This document shows, piece after piece, positions 17,908 through 26,773 of a DNA stretch of 64,000 nt (within the stretch, counting starts at the first letter, position 1; the number at the start of each line of letters is the position of its first letter). A program made the position numbers and the translations under genes. The stretch is from an uncultured Sphingobacteriaceae bacterium (GTDB taxonomy: Bacteria; Bacteroidota; Bacteroidia; Sphingobacteriales; Sphingobacteriaceae): NCBI GenBank assembly GCA_946887045.1, contig CAMPKC010000003.1, forward strand, positions 1 through 64,000, given 5' to 3'. The notes under the pieces are model-generated. The model worked only from the letters and a program-made list of their open reading frames with translations. It was not told the DNA's origin and did not search any database.

Positions 17908-18773
17908 ATCTTAAAGAGGATGAGCTTAAGGGATTAGAAGAAAGGCAACGGATCGAAGAACGTCGTAGAGAGCTGGACGAGCGATTAAAGCAAATGCGAA
18001 TTAACGCTGATCGATTTCTCGAGAAAATAAAATTTCAAAAGACGCAGGGTTGGACATTCTATTCGTTTTCGGAACAGCATGGGGATTTATATCAATTAGA
18101 TGTACCGCACTTGAATGAGAGGTTGGGATTTAACACAAAACGCTCCAAGGGGAAAACACTACTCAATCATTACATCTCCTCTGCGGGCCAGTTTGGATAT
18201 TCCTTTATTCATTTTTTACTTAATGAATCAAAGATTTGGATTGACGTGAATTTACGTAACGAGGACGACACTACTAGTTTTCAGGAAATTTATTATAGCA
18301 AGCATAGTTATCCATCAGGTCTAATCAGACTACTTTTTAAGAGGGGTTACCAATTACAAGATTCGGACAGGAGTTTATTCAGATCCCTTCCTGAAAATAT
18401 CACAGGTGATAAAAATGAAGGGCTATTTCTTTTAGAGTGCATGAACAAGCTCATAGACAGGGAGCTGACGGAACAGGTTTGGCGGCACTCACGACTCTTG
18501 TGCATTTTAGAAAGTGCCAAGCGTAAAGAAATGGTAGCATTTAAGTATAAGAACTGGATCAGCCTGGGCATTTTAGCTATTTCCAACTATCAGAGATATT
18601 GGGAGTATATTGAAAATGTTTTCAAGAAGTTCGGGCTATGGGAAACGTTAATAGATTCAGACCGAAAAGGTACATTTCAAAGGAAGTTAGCCGATTTTTA
18701 TGAAACGATTCCTGAACAGGATTATTCAGTAGACGAACTGATAAGCGAGCTCTTTCCTGAACTTAATGACTAA
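17862..18773 (+). pseudogene. CoiA-like/DUF6035-type gene, C-terminal fragment
   Basis: This frame continues the protein interrupted upstream: the residues before the TGA (SVSLQEISY) and after it (MSSYQIYFWDFEKNLN) read as one conserved stretch. A highly charged coiled-coil follows (ELKGLEERQRIEERRRELDERLKQM, about residues 20-48), then an alpha/beta region of unknown role. ATG 17862 abuts the stop, so the 303-residue fragment might still be translated by re-initiation. The original gene would have run 17101-18773, about 557 codons. Its place in an accessory island with HEPN and GIY-YIG-like genes suggests a nucleic-acid-related role. Confidence 0.6.
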
Positions 18774-18842
18774 CAAAAATTACTAAATCTGAAGTGAGTG
18801 AACTCTCTATCCTAAGTTCTCCTGTTAACTTCAAAAACATAC

Positions 18843-18947
18843 TTCCGCCACTTCCGCCAATTTCCGCCATTTTCGATGGGGATTTCCAAAAATCCCCATC
18901 GAGCCGTTTCTGCCATTCCCACCTTTGAGCCAATCAAAACAGTCTAA
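18843..18947. promoter_or_regulatory. Leader of transfer operon: TTCCGCCA repeats, hairpin and AAAACAGTCT box, copy B
   Basis: TTCCGCCA occurs three times (18843, 18852, 18862) with a 9-10 bp period. A perfect 13-bp inverted repeat follows, 18873-18885 with 18890-18902 around a CCAA loop. GCCAATCAAAACAGTCTAA (18929-18947) ends 2 bp before the first transfer gene. The same elements, without the long hairpin, lie before the mob operon at 7782-7850. It is probably the control region of the transfer operon; the hairpin could act as an attenuator or RNA-stability element. Confidence 0.5.
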
Positions 18948-18949
18948 TT

Positions 18950-19507
18950 ATGTTTTCACACATCTCCTGGGAGCAATACTTTGCTTACACCGCAGCAACA
19001 GGGCTGCTTTACTATGCGACGGTTGTATTTCTTTACTACCGTGATAATCTGGTTCTATTCGTAAAACAGCCTTTGAAAAAAAGGTCATCAGGCTTAAATC
19101 CTGAACGACTTCAGAGATCAGAGAAAGATATTTTGGGACAGGCGCAAATTTCCGAAAGCGAGGTTACTGTAAATTCTGAGGAGTTAAACTTCTATGACTC
19201 TGAAGCCACCGAAGAAGTTGCGGCGCAGATACAGCCGGAAGAGGAAACTTCCGAGTCGCAAGATTTCACCAGTTCCAATCAAGATGCTATCGAAAATTTC
19301 ATCACTGAACTCAAGGGAAACCTTAAAATTCTAAAAGAAGCAGATGGCAACAAGGAAGAATTCGGCTCTCTCTTCCGGGCCACTGCATCCAAGTACCCAC
19401 AATTAAAAGACCATCATACCCTCAATGCCTTAGTAGAAGAGCTCGTGCTAGCAGAGGAATTGGGTTTTACAATCACCCAAGCAGAAATTGAAGTTCTCTG
19501 GCTCTAA
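18950..19507 (+). CDS. First transfer-operon gene: small membrane-anchored protein
   Basis: The 185-residue protein has one N-terminal membrane helix (about 12-35, YTAATGLLYYATVVFLYY), then an acidic, low-complexity linker rich in Glu and Ser (about 60-110), and a short helical end. Proteins of this size and layout usually precede TraE in Bacteroidetes conjugation operons, but I know no defined function. It lies 41 bp before traE and starts directly after the conserved leader box. Confidence 0.6.
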   Translation: MFSHISWEQYFAYTAATGLLYYATVVFLYYRDNLVLFVKQPLKKRSSGLNPERLQRSEKDILGQAQISESEVTVNSEELNFYDSEATEEVAAQIQPEEETSESQDFTSSNQDAIENFITELKGNLKILKEADGNKEEFGSLFRATASKYPQLKDHHTLNALVEELVLAEELGFTITQAEIEVLWL

Positions 19508-19548
19508 CTAAGTCATTTATTAAAACGTCCATCTCAAAATTAAATACC

Positions 19549-19890
19549 ATGAAAAAGCAACTTAAAAGCTTGTCTATTGCTATAGGCAAAATTCTAAAAG
19601 CAGTCCAAATTAGTTTCGTTCTAACTCTCTTGCTTATACAGGAAACGTTTGCCCAAGATGGCAACGCCGGTATCAATGAAGCCACTACTAAAGTTAAAAG
19701 TTACTTCGAAACTGGCACCGACCTTATGTATGCGATTGGTGCAGTAGTTGGGTTGGTGGGAGCCATCAAAGTTTACCAGAAATGGAATAGCGGAGACCAT
19801 GACACAGGAAAGGTAGCTTCTTCCTGGTTTGGAAGCTGTGTGTTTCTGGTAATTGTCGCAACTGTTCTTCAGTCATTTTTTGGGATATAG
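19549..19890 (+). CDS. traE: TraE-type conjugation protein (DUF4134, VirB2-like)
   Basis: The 113-residue protein matches DUF4134: a signal or leader helix (about 15-33) ending ...TFAQDGNAG, then two hydrophobic helices with YAIGAVVGLVGAIKVYQKWNSGD and GSCVFLVIVATVLQSFFG. Size and two-helix layout are those of VirB2-type pilin subunits, the assumed role in Bacteroidetes systems. It ends 3 bp before traF. The family call is firm; the pilin role is by analogy. Confidence 0.88.
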   Translation: MKKQLKSLSIAIGKILKAVQISFVLTLLLIQETFAQDGNAGINEATTKVKSYFETGTDLMYAIGAVVGLVGAIKVYQKWNSGDHDTGKVASSWFGSCVFLVIVATVLQSFFGI

Positions 19891-19893
19891 GTT

Positions 19894-20223
19894 ATGGGCA
19901 GCATATATCAAATCAACAAGGGCATAAATAAACCGATAGAATTTAAAGGTTTGAAGGCCCAATACATAGGCTACCTAGCTGCGGGACTAGTAGGTCTCTT
20001 AATCCTGTTCGCTACTATGTACATCATTGGAGTTAATCTTTTTGTTTGCGTAGCTGTAATCGCCATATCCGGCACAGCTCTATTTATGACCGTATTCCGG
20101 CTCAGCCATAAATATGGTCAATATGGCCTCTTGAAGAAGGCGGCAAAGAGATATATCCCACTTTTTATAAAGTCGAAATCCCGAAAGGTCTTTATACAAC
20201 TAAGTGATCCAAAGAAAAAGTAG
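19894..20223 (+). CDS. traF: TraF-type conjugation protein (DUF4133, VirB3-like)
   Basis: The 109-residue protein matches DUF4133: MGSIYQINKGINKPIEFKGLKAQY at the start, two adjacent membrane helices (about 27-70), then a basic cytoplasmic tail. It corresponds to VirB3, which works with the VirB4 ATPase; the next gene, 8 bp on, is that ATPase. The order traE-traF-traG is the canonical Bacteroidetes arrangement. Confidence 0.88.
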   Translation: MGSIYQINKGINKPIEFKGLKAQYIGYLAAGLVGLLILFATMYIIGVNLFVCVAVIAISGTALFMTVFRLSHKYGQYGLLKKAAKRYIPLFIKSKSRKVFIQLSDPKKK

Positions 20224-20231
20224 GAGGTTTT

Positions 20232-22718
20232 ATGGCTAATTCAATCGAAATAGAAAAGATGTTTCCGGTGTACAAAGTAGAGAGTGATTCTATCATTTCT
20301 ATGTTTGGTGATATCACCTTTGGGTATGAGTTGACGCTTCCAGAAATATTTACGCTCTCCATAAGCGAGTATGAATCTTTTCATCAAGCGTGGATAAAGG
20401 CTATAAAGGTGCTGCCAAAGCATAGCATCTTTCATAAGCAGGATTGGTATTTAGAGGATGAATACAAAGCTGATTTTATAAGCAACTACAAATTATCTAA
20501 TGCCTTGAGCGGGTTTTTATCGGGTGCAAGCGAAAGATTTTTTAATGAAAGGCCATTCTTAAAACATCGCTGCTACCTGTTTTTATCAAAAAAGCCGGAA
20601 GGCAGAAGAACAGCGAATTCCGCATTTTCAAATTTGTTCAGGCGTTCGATCGTTCCTCCACAAGTACTCAAGCAGAGCTTTATCGCGGATTTTAAGGATA
20701 AAGCAAACCAGTTCGAGCGAATACTAATAGATAGTGGTTTTGTGAAAATGGCCAGGCTTGATGCCGACGAATTAGCTGGAACTACTGGCAAGCCGGGTAT
20801 TCTGGAACGTTACTGCTTTCTGCTTAATGACTCGGAACAGGCGACAATTAGGGACATCAGCCTGAAGGATGAGATAAAAGTCGGAACTCAGTCATGTCAG
20901 TTGTTCAGTCTCTCTGAAGTTGAGTCGCTACCGTCTCTTTGTGGCTCCCGGATTAACTTCGATAAATACAGTACGGATAAAACTAAATGCAGTATTGGTT
21001 TTGCATCGCCACTGGGTGGCTTGCTTAACTGCAATCACATTTTCAATCAGTACATTTTTATTGACGATGCAGCGCAAACGTTAAAGCAGTTAGAAGCTAA
21101 GCGGCTGCGTTTGCAATCACTTTCAGCGTATTCCCGCGAAAATGCTATTGGTCGTGATGCCACTCATGATTTTTTGAATGAAGCAATTAGTCAACAGCGG
21201 CTTCCGGTTAAAGCGCATTTCAACATACTTGCCTGGACCGATAAATCTGAGCAAAAAAACGAGCTGAAAACACTGGTGTCTGCTGCTATGGCTCAAATTG
21301 ATGCTACTCCTAAACAAGAGACCGATGGAGCTCCGCAGATCTGGTGGGCTGGATTACCTGGAAATGAAGCCGAGTTCCCGGTCAATGACACGTTCGACAC
21401 TTTTGCTGAACAAGCTTGCTGCTTTTTGAACCTCGAAACAAGTTATAAAAGTTCCGTTAGTCCCTTTGGTATTCGTTTAGGCGACCGGCTAAGTGGAAAG
21501 CCACTGCACGTTGATATTTCTGATGAACCAATGAGGTTGGGTATCTGCACAAATCGGAACAAGATTATCCTCGGCCCCACAGGTTCAGGAAAGTCATTCT
21601 TCACCAACCATATGGTGAGAAGCTACTATGAACAGGGCACCCATATCTTGCTCGTTGATGTCGGTCATAGTTATAAGGGGCTTTGCGAAATGGTAGGTGG
21701 CTATTATTTCACCTTCGATGAAGCGAATCCAATCCGATTTAACCCGTTTTACATCAGTAAAGGAGCATCGCTAGATACCGAAAAGAAAGAAAGCCTAAAA
21801 AGTTTAATTCTTGCACTCTGGAAGAAGGAAGACGAAGTACTGGAAAGGCCGGAATATGTTGCTTTATCAAATGCTCTTCAAGGGTACTATGCCAAAATCG
21901 CGACAAATAGTTCCGTGTTCCCCTGCTTCAATACCTTCTATGAGTACTTGAAAAATGAGTTCACATTAGAACTAAAGGCTGATAATGTTAAAGAAAAGCA
22001 TTTCGACCTTGACAACCTCCTCTATGTTCTAAAGCCTTTCTATCAGGACGGTGAATTTGGCTATTTGCTGAACGCCACTGAAAACTTAGAACTTCTAAGT
22101 GAGAGATTCATAGTGTTCGAGCTTGATAACATCAAGGACCACCCTATACTTTTTCCGGTGGTAACCCTCATCATCATGGAAACTTTTATCAGTAAAATGA
22201 GAAGGTTGAAAGGAATTCGGAAGATGATTTTGATTGAGGAAGCCTGGAAAGCAATAGCCAAAGAAGGTATGGCCGAGTACATCAAATATCTATTCAAAAC
22301 GGTGAGAAAGCACTTTGGTGAAGCAGTGGTGGTCACCCAGGAAGTAGAAGACATCATCAGCTCTGAAGTAATTAAGGAAACTATCATTAACAATTCGGAC
22401 TGTAAGATTTTACTGGATCAATCCAAGTATCAGAACAAGTTCGATTCCATTCAAAACCTTTTAGGCTTGACTGATAAAGAGAAGGTCCAAATTTTATCAA
22501 TTAATAAGGCCAACGACCCTAAGAGAAAGTACAAAGAAGTTTTTATAAGTCTGGGGGGCCAGCTAAGTAAAGTCTACCGCACGGAGGTCAGCTCAGAGGA
22601 ATATCTTGCATACACAACTGAGGAAAGTGAAAAACTAAAAGTCCAGCAGTACACACAAAAGTACGGCAGTATTCAGAAAGGAATCGCTGCCCTGGCAAGT
22701 GAATTAACAACAAAATAA
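20232..22718 (+). CDS. traG: TraG-type conjugation ATPase (VirB4 family)
   Basis: The 828-residue ATPase powers assembly of the type IV secretion channel at the inner membrane. Walker A is GPTGSGKSFF near residue 447 and Walker B is MILIEEAWK near residue 664. The N-terminal half (about 1-400) is the VirB4 cargo/pilus domain, and the end is TraG-specific. It begins 8 bp after traF with AGGAGG-like purines 8 nt before the ATG. All key motifs are intact, so the transfer system may be functional. Confidence 0.93.
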   Translation: MANSIEIEKMFPVYKVESDSIISMFGDITFGYELTLPEIFTLSISEYESFHQAWIKAIKVLPKHSIFHKQDWYLEDEYKADFISNYKLSNALSGFLSGASERFFNERPFLKHRCYLFLSKKPEGRRTANSAFSNLFRRSIVPPQVLKQSFIADFKDKANQFERILIDSGFVKMARLDADELAGTTGKPGILERYCFLLNDSEQATIRDISLKDEIKVGTQSCQLFSLSEVESLPSLCGSRINFDKYSTDKTKCSIGFASPLGGLLNCNHIFNQYIFIDDAAQTLKQLEAKRLRLQSLSAYSRENAIGRDATHDFLNEAISQQRLPVKAHFNILAWTDKSEQKNELKTLVSAAMAQIDATPKQETDGAPQIWWAGLPGNEAEFPVNDTFDTFAEQACCFLNLETSYKSSVSPFGIRLGDRLSGKPLHVDISDEPMRLGICTNRNKIILGPTGSGKSFFTNHMVRSYYEQGTHILLVDVGHSYKGLCEMVGGYYFTFDEANPIRFNPFYISKGASLDTEKKESLKSLILALWKKEDEVLERPEYVALSNALQGYYAKIATNSSVFPCFNTFYEYLKNEFTLELKADNVKEKHFDLDNLLYVLKPFYQDGEFGYLLNATENLELLSERFIVFELDNIKDHPILFPVVTLIIMETFISKMRRLKGIRKMILIEEAWKAIAKEGMAEYIKYLFKTVRKHFGEAVVVTQEVEDIISSEVIKETIINNSDCKILLDQSKYQNKFDSIQNLLGLTDKEKVQILSINKANDPKRKYKEVFISLGGQLSKVYRTEVSSEEYLAYTTEESEKLKVQQYTQKYGSIQKGIAALASELTTK

Positions 22719-22724
22719 AATTCT

Positions 22725-23417
22725 ATGAAAAAGCTTATGATTCTAATGCCAGCCAGTATGATTGTACTGATGGTATCACTGCCAGCGGCAGAAGCAAATG
22801 CTCAAGTTGCTGTGCTGGAGGTTATTAAGGCAGGTGTGAAAAAAGTAATTAAGGCGGTTGATCTAAAGATTCAGCGAATGCAGAATGAAACTATTTGGCT
22901 TCAGAATGCCCAAAAAGTAATGGAAAATCAATTATCAAAGCTGAAGCTAACCGAGATATCTGAATGGACCGAGAGGCAAAGATTATTATATGCAAAGTAT
23001 TATACAGACCTGTGGAAAGTCAAAGCCGCTATTTCTTATTACCAGCGTATAAGAGAAATTACCATCAAGCAAGTTTATCTGGTGGAGGAATATCGAAGAG
23101 CGTGGCATTTAGCCAAAAGTGATAAGAACTTTTCACCCAGGGAACTTGAATACATATACAATGTCTATACCGGCATTCTAGATGAAAGTGTCAAGAATAT
23201 GGATCAGATCCTGCTAATTGTCAATTCATTTAAGACTCAAATGTCCGATGCGAAAAGACTTGAGTTAATCAATCAGGCTGCTAACCGCATAGACCAGAAT
23301 TATACCGATCTAATTCAGTTCAACAACCAAAATCTTCTTCTAAGTATGCAACGGGCACGGGCTCAAAAGCAAATCAAGTCAGTCCAAAAAATGTATCAGT
23401 TGCAGGAGGCTAATTAA
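22725..23417 (+). CDS. traI: TraI-type secreted conjugation protein (DUF4141-like)
   Basis: The 230-residue protein has a signal peptide (MKKLMILMPASMIVLM...AEANAQ) and a long helical, coiled body. Size, position after the VirB4 gene and style match TraI/DUF4141 of Bacteroidetes elements; a periplasmic role like VirB5 is often assumed. Its second half (ELEYIYNVYTGILDESVKNMDQILLIV and on) is similar to the two following genes, so three related proteins are encoded in a row. Confidence 0.75.
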   Translation: MKKLMILMPASMIVLMVSLPAAEANAQVAVLEVIKAGVKKVIKAVDLKIQRMQNETIWLQNAQKVMENQLSKLKLTEISEWTERQRLLYAKYYTDLWKVKAAISYYQRIREITIKQVYLVEEYRRAWHLAKSDKNFSPRELEYIYNVYTGILDESVKNMDQILLIVNSFKTQMSDAKRLELINQAANRIDQNYTDLIQFNNQNLLLSMQRARAQKQIKSVQKMYQLQEAN

Positions 23418-23418
23418 C

Positions 23419-24045
23419 ATGAAATCTCTAATTATCTTGATCCTCCTTTTGGTTTCTACTGGTTCCAAGGCCCAAACTTGGGAAGAGTTCTCGAAGCAGA
23501 GGGAGACACAAAAAAAGTATCTGCTGCAGCAGTTGGCTGGTCTAAAGTTTTATGTCAGCTTATTAAAGGAAGGTTATTCTACAGTAAACAAAGGTTTAAA
23601 AACGATTAAAGGGATTACTAAAGGTGAATTGGATTTGCATACCACATTCTTTGAATCTTTAAAATCTGTTAATCCGCTTGTGGGTAGGAACAAAAATGTA
23701 GCCGACATTCTAGCATTACAGCTATCTATCAGCAAACATTTCAACCTCGGAAGCAAACTCCATCTTTCCCGAACTGAAACTCAATATTTTGAAAGCGTCC
23801 GCTCGAAAGTTCTAGAAGAATGTTTGAGCGAGATTGACGAATTACTCATTGTGATAAGTGCTAATAAACTAGAAATGAAGGATGACGAGCGGATGAAGCG
23901 TATCGATAAGCTCTACGAGTCTATGAAGGATAAATATCAGTTTACCCAATCTTTTGTGAATCAGACCAATCTGCTTAATCTGCAACGATTGCAAGAAGAG
24001 AGAAATAACAAAGCTTCCCAAAAGATTTATGACCTCAAATATTAA
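23419..24045 (+). CDS. TraI-like paralogue 1, secreted helical protein
   Basis: The 208-residue protein has a signal peptide (cleavage near SKAQ) and is otherwise helical. It aligns by eye along its length with the next gene: GYSTVNKGLKTIKGITKGELDLH here versus GYEIVSKGYNTIKDISEGNFNLH there, both followed by F..SL.SVNP and VADI. It lies 1 bp after traI and 5 bp before its sister. Probably a periplasmic component of the transfer apparatus; its exact role is unknown. Confidence 0.65.
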   Translation: MKSLIILILLLVSTGSKAQTWEEFSKQRETQKKYLLQQLAGLKFYVSLLKEGYSTVNKGLKTIKGITKGELDLHTTFFESLKSVNPLVGRNKNVADILALQLSISKHFNLGSKLHLSRTETQYFESVRSKVLEECLSEIDELLIVISANKLEMKDDERMKRIDKLYESMKDKYQFTQSFVNQTNLLNLQRLQEERNNKASQKIYDLKY

Positions 24046-24050
24046 CGGCT

Positions 24051-24677
24051 ATGAAAAAGATATGGATACTGATGTTAGTTATTGCGATTAGTTCTGCCAC
24101 GAAAGCCCAATCCGTGGAAGTTCAGCAACTACTACTCAATTATGAAAAGTTAAAGCAGCTGAAAAATATACTTTCAGACATGAAAAAGGGGTATGAGATA
24201 GTCAGCAAAGGGTATAATACCATTAAAGATATCTCTGAGGGAAACTTCAATTTACACGATGCCTTTATCAACAGCCTGTTATCTGTTAACCCTGAGATTA
24301 AAAACTACAAAAAAGTTGCAGATATAGTTACTTGCCAGAAGAATATCGTAAAGGAATACAAATCAGCCTTTAGCAGATTTAAGCGCAGTGGAACATTCTC
24401 GGCAACCGAGATTGAGTACTTAGGAAAGGTATATGGCAATTTGTTTAATCAAAGTATTCAAAACCTTGATGACCTCGCAACGGTGCTTACTTCCAACAAG
24501 TTGAGCATGAGTGATAACGAGAGACTAGAAGCTATAGACAGGATCTTTGCTGATACGGAGGACAAGCTCATATTTCTCAGAGACTTCAACAAAAAAACCA
24601 ACATTCTTGCCATTCAAAGAATCCGCGAAAAGCGAAGTATTGAAACCTCAGAAAAACTCCATCAGGTAAACCACTAA
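24051..24677 (+). CDS. TraI-like paralogue 2, secreted helical protein
   Basis: This protein is also 208 residues long and has a signal peptide (MKKIWILMLVIAISSATKAQ), like its upstream sister. The C-terminal part, EIEYLGKVYGNLFNQSIQNLDDLATVL, resembles the matching region of traI, with SMSDNERLEAIDRI corresponding to QMSDAKRLELINQA. The tandem arrangement suggests duplication and divergence, perhaps giving a hetero-oligomer on the pilus or in the periplasm. No enzymatic motif is seen. Confidence 0.65.
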   Translation: MKKIWILMLVIAISSATKAQSVEVQQLLLNYEKLKQLKNILSDMKKGYEIVSKGYNTIKDISEGNFNLHDAFINSLLSVNPEIKNYKKVADIVTCQKNIVKEYKSAFSRFKRSGTFSATEIEYLGKVYGNLFNQSIQNLDDLATVLTSNKLSMSDNERLEAIDRIFADTEDKLIFLRDFNKKTNILAIQRIREKRSIETSEKLHQVNH

Positions 24678-24687
24678 TACAAAAATC

Positions 24688-25893
24688 ATGAAAAGTAGTA
24701 GAGTTTTAATCATCATTTTGATGATTACAGGAATATCCTTGCCTCAAATTTTATTTGCGCAAGGACTTGCAGGGGACGTTCATGGACTTCAATCGGTTTT
24801 AGACCAGGTTTACGAAGACATGATTCCGCTATGCAGTAAACTTATCAGCGTAGCCAGAGGAATAGCAGGTTTCGGCGCATTATGGTACATAGGTTCAAGA
24901 GTATGGAGACAAATTGCGGCCGCGGAACCTATTGATTTTTATCCTCTGCTTAGGCCATTTGCATTAGGAATGGCAGTGCTCCTTTTCCCTGCTGTACTGT
25001 CTTTGATGAACGGAGTATTACAACCAATCGTAATTGCAACCGGTGGAATGGTCAAAGATTCCAATAAAGCAATCGCTGTATTACTCAAAAAGAAAGCTGA
25101 GGCAATAAAGGAATCGGATACCTGGCAAATGTATGTTGGTGAAAACGGCCAGGGCGATAGGGATAAGTGGTATGAATATACCCACCCAACCAAAGAAGCG
25201 GGCACCGATGAAGGAACATTTGAAAGCTTGGGAAATGACATCAAATTTTGGATGGATAAACAGGCCTATAACTTCAGAAACTCAATAAAGCAATGGATGA
25301 GCGAAGTTTTACAGGTGCTCTATGAGGCAGCAGCGCTATGTATCAACACCATTCGCACTTTCTATCTGATTGTACTCGCGATCCTCGGTCCGCTTGTATT
25401 TGGGTTTGCAGTATTTGATGGATTTCAACATACACTCTCCGTTTGGATAGCCCGGTATGTGAATGTTTTCTTGTGGCTACCTGTCTCAAATATTTTCGGG
25501 TCAATCTTAGGAAAGATCCAGGAGAACATGTTAAAGCTGGACATATCACAGGTTCAGGGCACTGGTGATACTTTTTTCAGCTCCACCGACACAGCGTATT
25601 TGATATTCATGGTGATTGGCATAATAGGATACTTTACTGTACCCGGAGTAGCGAATTATATCGTTCACGCAGGCGGAGGAAATGCACTTCTTCAAAAAGT
25701 AAATACCATTGTAAGTAATTCCTCCAATAGCGTGCTTTCCTCATCTTCTAATTCGGGAATGATGGCCGACGCCTTAGGCGATCAAAGAGGAAGAATGACG
25801 CAGAGCATGACGGACTTTGCGAACTCTTCCGGCTACTTCAACGGGAAGAATGGCGCCTCCAAGTTCAATCACGACAAACTAAATGGTAATTAA
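24688..25893 (+). CDS. traJ: TraJ-type polytopic conjugation protein (VirB6-like)
   Basis: The 401-residue protein has a signal-like N-terminus and several membrane segments: about 38-60, 85-115, 225-260 and 300-330. The segment TFYLIVLAILGPLVFGFAVFDGFQH is typical of TraJ of Bacteroidetes elements, placed as VirB6 in the inner-membrane part of the channel. It ends in a Ser/Asn-rich tail. The order TraI-TraJ-TraK is conserved. Firm call. Confidence 0.85.
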   Translation: MKSSRVLIIILMITGISLPQILFAQGLAGDVHGLQSVLDQVYEDMIPLCSKLISVARGIAGFGALWYIGSRVWRQIAAAEPIDFYPLLRPFALGMAVLLFPAVLSLMNGVLQPIVIATGGMVKDSNKAIAVLLKKKAEAIKESDTWQMYVGENGQGDRDKWYEYTHPTKEAGTDEGTFESLGNDIKFWMDKQAYNFRNSIKQWMSEVLQVLYEAAALCINTIRTFYLIVLAILGPLVFGFAVFDGFQHTLSVWIARYVNVFLWLPVSNIFGSILGKIQENMLKLDISQVQGTGDTFFSSTDTAYLIFMVIGIIGYFTVPGVANYIVHAGGGNALLQKVNTIVSNSSNSVLSSSSNSGMMADALGDQRGRMTQSMTDFANSSGYFNGKNGASKFNHDKLNGN

Positions 25894-25910
25894 TCTAAAG
25901 TAAATCTATC

Positions 25911-26528
25911 ATGTTCCAGCAACTCAAAAACATAGACACCGCCTTCAAGCACATTAAGGCCTTTAGTATCGTATTGATTCTATCGTGTATAGTTATTTCT
26001 GCATTTGCTCTTATCAAAAGTTATCAAGCAATAGAAGCGGCTCATAGCCGCATCTATATCCTTGCAAACGGGAAGGTTCTCGAAGCATTCTCGGCTAATC
26101 GAAAAGATAATATACAGGTTGAGGCGAAAGACCATGTGAAAACATTTCACGAATACTTCTTTTCGTTGGACCCGGATGATAAAGTGATTCAAACGAATGT
26201 TAGCAGGGCTCTGTATCTGGCTGACCGCTCAGCAAAATCTCAATACGACAATCTAAAGGAAAGTGGATACTATTCAAACCTGATATCCGCCAACGTCAGC
26301 CAGGAAATAAGCATCGACAGTATTCAATTAGACTTGAACCAATATCCCTATTTTTTTAAGTGCTATTCTTTGCAGAAACTGGTGAGAGCCACGTCTACCG
26401 TTACCAGAAACCTGATTACTGAAGGCTTTTTAAGAAGTGTAAGCAGGTCAGACAACAATCCACATGGCTTTCTAATCGAACGCTGGAAAACAGTAAGCAA
26501 TCAAGATACCATACTTCAAAACCAGTAG
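25911..26528 (+). CDS. traK: TraK-type conjugation protein (VirB8-like)
   Basis: The 205-residue protein opens MFQQLKNIDTAFKHIKAFS, a common TraK start, has one membrane helix (about 18-37), and a periplasmic domain with the VirB8/NTF2-like fold pattern (DHVKTFHEYFFSLDPDD, then VSRALYLADRSAK). VirB8 proteins nucleate the channel's inner-membrane ring. It lies 17 bp after traJ and 2 bp before the small traL-like gene. Confidence 0.85.
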   Translation: MFQQLKNIDTAFKHIKAFSIVLILSCIVISAFALIKSYQAIEAAHSRIYILANGKVLEAFSANRKDNIQVEAKDHVKTFHEYFFSLDPDDKVIQTNVSRALYLADRSAKSQYDNLKESGYYSNLISANVSQEISIDSIQLDLNQYPYFFKCYSLQKLVRATSTVTRNLITEGFLRSVSRSDNNPHGFLIERWKTVSNQDTILQNQ

Positions 26529-26530
26529 CT

Positions 26531-26752
26531 ATGATCTTCGGGAAGAACAACAGGAATAAGCTGATGCTAAATCAGGAAGAATTAGCACAGAGAATAGCTA
26601 ACTGGATAATAAAAAGCCAGCTTCAATTAGCAACCTTTTTAAATGCTAGAACAGCTCATTTCTCGAGGACGCAGAAAGAAGCTCTTTTAGTTGCAATCAG
26701 CATCGCCTTTGGAGTGGCAAGCCTCTATCTCATTTTCAACGCAATCAAATAA
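26531..26752 (+). CDS. Small TraL-like membrane protein
   Basis: The 73-residue protein has a basic N-terminal amphipathic part and a single C-terminal membrane helix (about 52-71, LLVAISIAFGVASLYLIFNA). A small protein sits in this slot between TraK and TraM in related elements, where it is called TraL; sequence alone is too short to prove it. It is tightly packed in the operon, 2 bp after traK and 21 bp before traM. Confidence 0.65.
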   Translation: MIFGKNNRNKLMLNQEELAQRIANWIIKSQLQLATFLNARTAHFSRTQKEALLVAISIAFGVASLYLIFNAIK

Positions 26753-26773
26753 TCTACATTAAAACTTAAAACT

